NCBI GenBank assembly: GCA_007115975.1
Contig: SKJJ01000169.1
Location: 1-50,557, forward strand
DNA from: Chitinispirillum sp.
GTDB lineage: Bacteria > Fibrobacterota > Chitinivibrionia > Chitinivibrionales > Chitinispirillaceae
DNA: 50,557 nt
Direction of reading: 5' to 3'
Shown here: one piece after another, positions 45,046 through 50,557 of the stretch
Position numbering within the stretch: position 1 is the first letter of the stretch
Layout: each line of letters begins with the position of its first letter
Translations under genes and position numbers: made by a program
The notes under the pieces: generated by a model
Seen by the model: the letters and a program-made list of their open reading frames with translations, nothing else
The model's database searches: none
What the model was told of the DNA's origin: nothing

Positions 45046-45786
45046 ATGGATCTCAAAAACAGAGTAGCAATTGTAACAGGTGGCTCACGCGGAATAGGGC
45101 GTAAAATTGTTGAGGTTTTCTGCAATCTCGGCGCGACCGTCTATTTCACCTATAATAAAGATGAACAATCAGCCGGTGAAGTTGAACAGCTCTTCGGTGC
45201 GCAGGCAATCAAATGCGATCAGTCTGAGAGACCGGCAATTGAGAGAACGGTGGAGCAGGTTTACGAAAAAGAGAACAGTGTCGATATCCTTGTAAATAAT
45301 GCGGGCGTTACTGCCGATAATTTTTTTGCACTAGCCAACCTTGATGAGTGGCGAAAAGTCCTTGACATAAACCTCAACGGCACCATCTACTGGTCCAAAG
45401 CTGTTTGCAAACCAATGATGTACAGCGACGGAGGGGCCATTATAAATATGGCCTCGGTTTCAGGACTCGTTGGTATACCCGGTCAGACAAATTACGCAGC
45501 TTCAAAGGGAGCTGTTCTTGCTTTTACCAGATCCCTGGCTGCAGAAGTGGCCCCCAAAAAGATAAGGGTTAATGCAGTGGTACCGGGATTTATCGATACC
45601 GATATGACTGCAAAGATGCCCCGGGACATAAAAAAACAGAGCGTCCAAAAAATTGCACTCAAACGATTTGGAACAGCCGAAGAAGTGGCAAAGACAACTG
45701 CATTCCTTGCTTCAGATGATGCATCCTATATTGTAGGCCAGACCATAATCGTTGATGGTGGACTTACTGCAACTTCAGTTTTTTAA
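45046..45786 (+). CDS. 3-oxoacyl-ACP reductase (second FabG-like SDR)
   Basis: A 246-residue SDR. It has TGGSRGIG (11-18), NNAGVT, and the catalytic residues S137, Y150 and K154 (TNYAASK), with GG at the C-terminus (VDGGLTATSVF). It is closer to housekeeping FabG in motif detail than the first reductase of the cluster. It starts 8 bp after the GcvT-like gene and converges with the flavoprotein gene 9 bp beyond its stop. Confidence 0.93.
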   Translation: MDLKNRVAIVTGGSRGIGRKIVEVFCNLGATVYFTYNKDEQSAGEVEQLFGAQAIKCDQSERPAIERTVEQVYEKENSVDILVNNAGVTADNFFALANLDEWRKVLDINLNGTIYWSKAVCKPMMYSDGGAIINMASVSGLVGIPGQTNYAASKGAVLAFTRSLAAEVAPKKIRVNAVVPGFIDTDMTAKMPRDIKKQSVQKIALKRFGTAEEVAKTTAFLASDDASYIVGQTIIVDGGLTATSVF

Positions 45787-45795
45787 CTGCAGGAT

Positions 45796-46890
45796 TCAAT
45801 CTGAAGGCGGTGGAAAATATTTGTCAATTTTGGCGAACAGCCCTTTCTCTCCCTTAAGAAGGATCTGCTTATTCATTAAAGCTGTCCGTGGATGTATGTC
45901 CCGTAAAAACATATCCCCCCAGGTTTTACTGTCCGTTTCCACTAACAGATCGTATTTATCAGGTTCAGTACCTTCCACCAGTTCACACTTCCCCCTGTTT
46001 ATATGCAGCGTATACCGCAACGCAATATCGGTAAAATGGAAGTACATAATGGCTCTGACTTTTGCCGTTGCAACAGGATCGATATAGGAGGCCAACTCCT
46101 GCATGAGAATGACAGGGTCTTTCATCACCTTCTCCACAATCTCTTTTTCGTCAAAAACACCCTTTTCATAGGCCTTTGCAGCATAGTCGAAGTAGATATC
46201 GGCATAATTGGTGTACATGTCTGCTCCCCCTACTATCGGCGTCTTCGCTCTGTCAGCAGTGTCCTTGCTGATACAGCCGTCTCTTCCCAGCTCAAGGCCC
46301 GCCTTTTCAAATGCCTTTTCGATAGTGGCAATTGTCTTGGGTTTTGCAAGTTTGAAGGGAAGCAAATAAGACTCAGGCCTGATCAAAATACCACAAATGT
46401 CAAGATTCAGGCCATTGGCGATCAGCTCAAAGGTCTGAATCATCGCAGAAAAATTCTCCTCTCCCTTAAACCCCCCGCAGGTAATTAGCCCGATCTTTTT
46501 GTTGCTCCACCTCTCTGGATATCGTACCCCGTTTTTCATTACTCCATCGGATGAGTGTTCAAAGGTTGGTATGGAAAGCGGCAGTGTCCGTTCAAAAAAC
46601 CTGAACATCTCACAATTCATTGTATAGTGATAGAGCGGTGTTGCAAGCATCACAATATCGGCACGGAGAAAATCGTTGAGCAGCTCATCCATGGCATCTC
46701 TATAGATACATCTGCCAGGTGTTTTGGTCCAGCAAACATAGCAGCCTTTACACAGTTTAATATCTCTTGTGAGAATATCCACCTCTTTTAAAGACGCATC
46801 CGTTTGAGCAATGCCCCGCTTAAAATGATCTGTCATTTTTTCTGTATAGCCGGTTTTTCTGGGTATTGATTTGAGAAGCAGAATGTTCAT
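45796..46890 (-). CDS. Isf-like flavoprotein fused to an SCP2-like domain
   Basis: A 364-residue protein. Residues about 1-200 form a flavodoxin-like NAD(P)H/FMN reductase fold. A compact Cys motif C47-X2-C50-X2-C53-X7-C61 matches the 4Fe-4S pattern of iron-sulfur flavoproteins. The last 80 residues (YDLLVETDSKTWGDMFLRDI, ALMNKQILLKGEKGLFAKI) resemble an SCP2 lipid-binding domain. The pairing suggests reduction of a lipid-bound or hydrophobic substrate, possibly the polyene, or electron supply to the radical SAM unit. It overlaps the dehydratase gene by 4 bp. Confidence 0.78.
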   Translation of the reverse strand: MNILLLKSIPRKTGYTEKMTDHFKRGIAQTDASLKEVDILTRDIKLCKGCYVCWTKTPGRCIYRDAMDELLNDFLRADIVMLATPLYHYTMNCEMFRFFERTLPLSIPTFEHSSDGVMKNGVRYPERWSNKKIGLITCGGFKGEENFSAMIQTFELIANGLNLDICGILIRPESYLLPFKLAKPKTIATIEKAFEKAGLELGRDGCISKDTADRAKTPIVGGADMYTNYADIYFDYAAKAYEKGVFDEKEIVEKVMKDPVILMQELASYIDPVATAKVRAIMYFHFTDIALRYTLHINRGKCELVEGTEPDKYDLLVETDSKTWGDMFLRDIHPRTALMNKQILLKGEKGLFAKIDKYFPPPSD

Positions 46891-47360
46891 TTGACAACCC
46901 TGTCCTGAATAGCCAAAGTGAGATTTCCCTTGCAGACCGTTTTGTTATTTACCAAAGCTTCAACTTTGTATTTGAAAAGCTTGCCGAAACTGTCGATAAA
47001 TGCAGATACCAAAACGAGTGTCTCTCCGGGTCTTACGGGCTTGACATATTTTATACTGTCGGTGGCAAGAAAAAATACAGTCTGTCCGGCTACCCTGTCT
47101 GATCCGGCCTCCTTTTCGGTAAAGCCCCAGAGCAGACCGCTGGTTTGTGCCAGTGCATCGGTAATCAGGACTCCCGGCATAATGGGTTCAAAGGGGAAAT
47201 GTCCCTTGAAAAAGGGCTCATCCGGTCTGACTAACCGTGTAGCAGTGATTCTCTTGTTGGGTTTAAAATCTATTATACTGTCTACAAAGAGAAATGGTTC
47301 CCTGTGGGGTAGAAGTTCCAAAATCTGCGGTAAACCAAACACCTCTTTTTTTTCCATCAT
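46887..47360 (-). CDS. FabZ-like 3-hydroxyacyl-ACP dehydratase
   Basis: A 157-residue hotdog protein. LLPHREPFLFVD and FKGHFPFEPIMPGVL give the active His54. At the FabZ Glu position the residue is Asp68 (ITDALAQTSG), as in FabA-type enzymes. It supplies the dehydration step for a polyene. It runs opposite to the main cluster, with PlsC upstream and the flavoprotein downstream. Confidence 0.9.
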   Translation of the reverse strand: MMEKKEVFGLPQILELLPHREPFLFVDSIIDFKPNKRITATRLVRPDEPFFKGHFPFEPIMPGVLITDALAQTSGLLWGFTEKEAGSDRVAGQTVFFLATDSIKYVKPVRPGETLVLVSAFIDSFGKLFKYKVEALVNNKTVCKGNLTLAIQDRVVK

Positions 47361-47473
47361 CTAACCTTTCAGTTATTTTAGTTGTTATCTGTTCACACAT
47401 ACATCGGGGAACAATGAGTCATTCCAGCATATCCGGACTTGGCCCGACAATCGTGCAGAAAGAAAAAACCAAC

Positions 47474-48235
47474 CTATTCGGAACAGGAACTGGTTATTTC
47501 CCGTAACCGTTCACTCATCATTTCATACACCTCATTTTTCAGCTTTTCTGCAGTTTTACCCCCGCTGTCAACGGGTGCTAAAAAATGGATGTTATACTTG
47601 ACCGTTTCCATTGGAAAAAATGAGGCGAGGTTTTTTGTCATAAACGGAATATTATCATGAATGATAACCGGAACAATCGGTTTGTTATTCCGTATTGCTA
47701 TTTTAAAGGCCATGTTTTTGAATTCCGTTAACCTATTACTGTACTTTCTTGTCCCCTCAGGAAAAATAAGAATGTTTTGCTCTTTAAGAATATCGGCAAT
47801 CTTCTTCTCGGTATTAAGCAAACCGGTATTGGTCTTTAAATCAATCTCACAAAACCCAAACCATCTTACAAAAAGCCTGAACAGCGGACGTCTGGCATAT
47901 TTTGTTTTCATTGTTGGCTTGATATTTTTCACCAGAGACATTATAAGCGGACCGTCAAGTTTCCCCCGGTGGTTACAGACATATACGGCTGTAGCAACTG
48001 TTTTGATCTGTTCTGTGCCCCTTATTTCATCAATTTTTATCACCCGCAAAAATCCAAGTACTTTTCTTACAAAAAAGGCAAGTGACACATACATCAGAAA
48101 AGATGATACCTTGTATAATTTCAATATATTGGCAACAATGACAATTGGCAGAAACAGGGAGGCAAATAGGGTACTGCCGACCAAATAGGTGCTGTGGCCG
48201 GTTATGTCGATTAAAAATTTTACAGGCTTTATCAT
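47474..48235 (-). CDS. 1-acylglycerol-3-phosphate acyltransferase-like (PlsC family)
   Basis: About 253 residues from an ATG at 48235; the frame extends to a TTG at 48277. A hydrophobic N-terminal part (SLFLPIVIVANILKL) is followed by the catalytic HX4D motif NHRGKLD and the acceptor motif FPEGTR, then PIVPVIIHD. It transfers acyl groups to a lipid acceptor. It lies next to the dehydratase gene, and polyene loci commonly include such an acyltransferase, so it may join the polyene acyl chain to a lipid. Confidence 0.88.
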   Translation of the reverse strand: MIKPVKFLIDITGHSTYLVGSTLFASLFLPIVIVANILKLYKVSSFLMYVSLAFFVRKVLGFLRVIKIDEIRGTEQIKTVATAVYVCNHRGKLDGPLIMSLVKNIKPTMKTKYARRPLFRLFVRWFGFCEIDLKTNTGLLNTEKKIADILKEQNILIFPEGTRKYSNRLTEFKNMAFKIAIRNNKPIVPVIIHDNIPFMTKNLASFFPMETVKYNIHFLAPVDSGGKTAEKLKNEVYEMMSERLREITSSCSE

Positions 48236-48277
48236 ACGTGACACTTTTTGAGGTTTTTTATACCAGGCGTTCTTCAA

Positions 48278-48776
48278 CTAAAATACTACTTAGATCCTTG
48301 CATAAAAAGGGTAAAAGAGAGATCGTTTGCTGTGCGTTATTATTAACACCTGAAACTTTACTGTGTAATAAAGCACACTTTTTTGGCCTGTCGTATCGGT
48401 TACAGAAATAAAGTTTCACAGCAAAGCTCCCCGAGTAAGCTGGTCCGCCTGCTGTATCGAGGTGAGACTGATTACAATTTAGACCGCTCCCCTCGGTACA
48501 CCGACATCGGAATGTCGGCACTCGGGGACCGGGGAGCACGGCAGCATCCATATTGCTGGCCTTCGCGAACCGGAAGAAGAGCACCAGTCTCATAAGTTGG
48601 ACTATGATTACTATTTGGCAGCAATTTCTAGATCCGAATTATTTCTGCTGATTCTTATACTCTCTTTTTCAGACCCTGCACAGACAGTTTCTAATTTAGA
48701 CAACATTTTTTTTCGTGCGATAACGGCCCTTTGTTTAATTATATTTTCATGAACTCACTGCTTAACAGGATATTCA
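48278..48776. other. Gene-free gap with element C between divergent genes
   Basis: About 500 bp. Besides element C it holds an AT-rich part (48600-48776) that should carry the promoter of the sulfatase-like gene. An inverted pair TGAGACTG (48463-48470) and CAGTCTCA (about 48585-48592) brackets part of element C. Confidence 0.5.
48430..48537 (-). repeat. Dispersed structured element C
   Basis: The relative of element B at 13084-13246, in inverted orientation: GAGTAAGCTGGTCCGCCTGC at one end, GGCACTCGGGGACCGGGGA at the other. It contains nested stems GCTCCCC/GGGGAGC and CCGACAT-CGGA-ATGTCGG. Placement between two divergent genes means it is not a simple terminator. Confidence 0.62.
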
Positions 48777-50557
48777 ATGAAAAATATATTTTACGCCATA
48801 AAAGAGAGGCTCCTATGCTCGCTGACAATCTCTCTTGCACTGATTGCAACTCCTCTGCTCTTTACCTCCTCAACGATTTTTTTCGGCAACGCACTTGAAT
48901 TTACCGTCTCCCTGCAAGCGGTATTTTCTGTTGTGCTCCCTGTTATTATTGCCGTGTGGCTGGGAATGACAGTTCTGCTTATCGCTGCGCCCAAAAAACT
49001 GTACGTACTGCTTATCGCCCTCTTTATGGCTGTTACCCTTCTGTTTTGGCTACAGGGTAATATACTGGTTTGGAACTACGGTGTTCTCGACGGAAGACCG
49101 ATGGACTGGCTGGGAATGTGGGTTCCCGGGCTTATAGATACCCTGATCTGGATAGCCGTGATTGGGGTATCGCTGCTATTCAGAAATCTCATAGTCAAAC
49201 GCGCTGTTCCCTTTTCTGTGGTGGTTATAGTAATTCAATCTGTTGCACTGCTGGGAGAGTTACACAGTGCACCAGAACCGGTAAGTGCACACTACTACCA
49301 AATAGATGAATCTCACCGGTTCCTCTTTTCGGAGGAAAAAAACATCATTCTTGTTATACTCGATGCATTTCAGGCAGATGTGATGCAGGAGATACTTCTC
49401 TCTCACCCTGAATATAACGAAGTTTTCGATGGCTTTACTTTTTATAGAAACGCCGCATCCGCCTATTCAAAAACCTATGCCACCATGCCCCTGCTTCTTA
49501 CGGGAAAATGGTATGAGAACCATATCCCTATTCAGCAATTTCTCCAAGAGTCCTTTACCTCCTCCTCGATTACCACCCAAATGATACAAGCCGGTTGGAG
49601 AGTGGACCTCTTTCCATGGGTACACCGAACCATTCACTTTTCAGAATCAGTTGCTTCAAACATCACCACTCATATTGACTTTCAGGAACAGATAGGTGAA
49701 GCCGGGAAACTCATTGATTTAAGCCTGTTTCGTTCTATTCCCCATTTTTTTAAACCCATCATTCTCAATGAGTATCAGTGGCAATTTACCCACACACTAC
49801 ACACTTTTTATAGCTCCGGAAAGTGCGACACACAAGGGCCTGCTGAAGCCAGACATTTCCACATGGCAATTGATTTTATTCAAAACCTCGCACTTCAGGC
49901 TCAAGCCTGTCAGACCAGGCCATCGTTTAAAATGTACCACCTCCCTGTTCCCCATGAGCCTTTTCTCTTAAATGAAAATCTTCAGCTTGACAGGCTCCCC
50001 TCAACCAGAGAGGGATTTGTCCGGCACTCTGTTGCATCACTTGAGGTAACACGCCGTCTTATCGAAAAACTGAAAGAAATTGAGATTTATGATAAAACGA
50101 CACTGGTAATCATTTCCGATCACGGCGGAGGGGACTATAGTGTGGATATCAATTTCGGCACACTTCCCGACCACCTTGGCACACCACAGCAACAGTGGGA
50201 CAATATTCCGCATCGATATCTGCAATCTGCACTGCCGTTAGTTCTTATAAAACCCTTTGGGGCAACAGGAGATCTTACCGTTTCGGACCTTCCGGTCTCC
50301 TTGGCCGATATCCCTTTTACCATAGCCAGTGAAGCAGGGTTCGACTCAAAAACTGACGGTATTAACCTTCTTGCAATGGACAGTACCGACAATCCCGTAC
50401 GCCGTTACCTCTATTACGATTTCAAGGGGTGGGACAAGCATTACCTTCCAGTAATGGAAGAGTACAAAGTCACCGGACACAGCTGGTTACCCCAAAACTG
50501 GAGAGCCACGGGGGAATTATTTGCGCCCCCTGAGGATACCTATGTGTCGGTGGAATC
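48777..50557 (+). CDS. Membrane sulfatase/phosphoglycerol-transferase-like protein (partial)
   Basis: The forward frame is open from the ATG at 48777 (AGGA upstream) to the window edge: 593 codons and two bases, with no stop. It has four or five N-terminal membrane helices (to about residue 165). A periplasmic alkaline-phosphatase-superfamily domain follows, with ILVILDAFQAD (first metal-binding Asp), a candidate nucleophile Thr in TYATMPLLLTGK, and IISDHGGGDY near residue 445. This layout fits LtaS/EptA-type enzymes that add phosphoglycerol or phosphoethanolamine to envelope glycans. The exact substrate is unknown. It is separate from the PlsC gene, which is divergent. Confidence 0.82.
   Translation, partial: MKNIFYAIKERLLCSLTISLALIATPLLFTSSTIFFGNALEFTVSLQAVFSVVLPVIIAVWLGMTVLLIAAPKKLYVLLIALFMAVTLLFWLQGNILVWNYGVLDGRPMDWLGMWVPGLIDTLIWIAVIGVSLLFRNLIVKRAVPFSVVVIVIQSVALLGELHSAPEPVSAHYYQIDESHRFLFSEEKNIILVILDAFQADVMQEILLSHPEYNEVFDGFTFYRNAASAYSKTYATMPLLLTGKWYENHIPIQQFLQESFTSSSITTQMIQAGWRVDLFPWVHRTIHFSESVASNITTHIDFQEQIGEAGKLIDLSLFRSIPHFFKPIILNEYQWQFTHTLHTFYSSGKCDTQGPAEARHFHMAIDFIQNLALQAQACQTRPSFKMYHLPVPHEPFLLNENLQLDRLPSTREGFVRHSVASLEVTRRLIEKLKEIEIYDKTTLVIISDHGGGDYSVDINFGTLPDHLGTPQQQWDNIPHRYLQSALPLVLIKPFGATGDLTVSDLPVSLADIPFTIASEAGFDSKTDGINLLAMDSTDNPVRRYLYYDFKGWDKHYLPVMEEYKVTGHSWLPQNWRATGELFAPPEDTYVSVE

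Overview
The window looks like chromosome of a Gram-negative, probably anaerobic or facultative bacterium of moderate GC. Outer-membrane machinery is present: a TonB receptor, TonB/ExbB/ExbD, a LolA-like carrier and several lipoproteins. Heme is made by the siroheme-dependent Ahb route, which is typical of sulfate reducers, archaea and some FCB-group bacteria. Several traits together (Ahb pathway, flexirubin/aryl-polyene-like locus, a TonB receptor with a TonB-C-like domain at its N-terminus, dense structured intergenic repeats) fit a Fibrobacterota/Chitinivibrionia-like or Desulfobacterota-like organism. This is an inference; no 16S or other marker is present.

Layout. 1-956 (-): start of a Pif1-type helicase, cut by the window edge. 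1365-3990 (+): a KaiC-family double ATPase overlapping a histidine kinase. 4311-12432 (-): cysteine desulfurase, a fused siroheme decarboxylase (AhbA-AhbB), HemL, AhbD, AhbC, a third radical SAM/SPASM protein and a TraB/GumN protein. This is a heme-synthesis locus with an Fe-S supplier beside it. 12602-13060 (+): QueF. 13249-17451 (-): PTS enzyme I, a degenerate Sua5-like protein and biotin carboxylase. 17596-18060: repeat-rich gene-free DNA. 18083-19167 (-): an orphan ABC membrane domain and a small membrane protein. 19381-26012 (-): a lipoprotein, a large TonB-dependent receptor, TonB, two ExbD paralogs and ExbB. 26016-27398: the longest gene-free stretch, ending in a good promoter candidate.

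27399-48235 is a biosynthetic cluster for an aryl-polyene/flexirubin-like lipid. It holds a MIO ammonia-lyase (starter acid), an AMP ligase (activation), two ACPs, ketosynthases, two ketoreductases, a FabZ-like dehydratase, a fused glycosyltransferase/acyltransferase, a PlsC acyltransferase, and LolA-like and MMPL/RND-type export parts. Its unusual members are a 1246-residue protein joining a B12-type radical SAM module to an active ketosynthase and a catalytically dead chain-length-factor-like ketosynthase, a GcvT-like folate protein, and an Isf-like flavoprotein carrying an SCP2-like tail. I infer a polyene or fatty chain that is also modified by radical chemistry, perhaps methylation. This is the best candidate in the window for an undescribed system.

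48777-end (+): a membrane sulfatase/phosphoglycerol-transferase-like protein, cut by the window edge. At least two families of structured dispersed repeats (pairs 10281-10407/23481-23602 and 13084-13246/48430-48537) sit between genes. I saw no rRNA, tRNA, CRISPR array or transposase.
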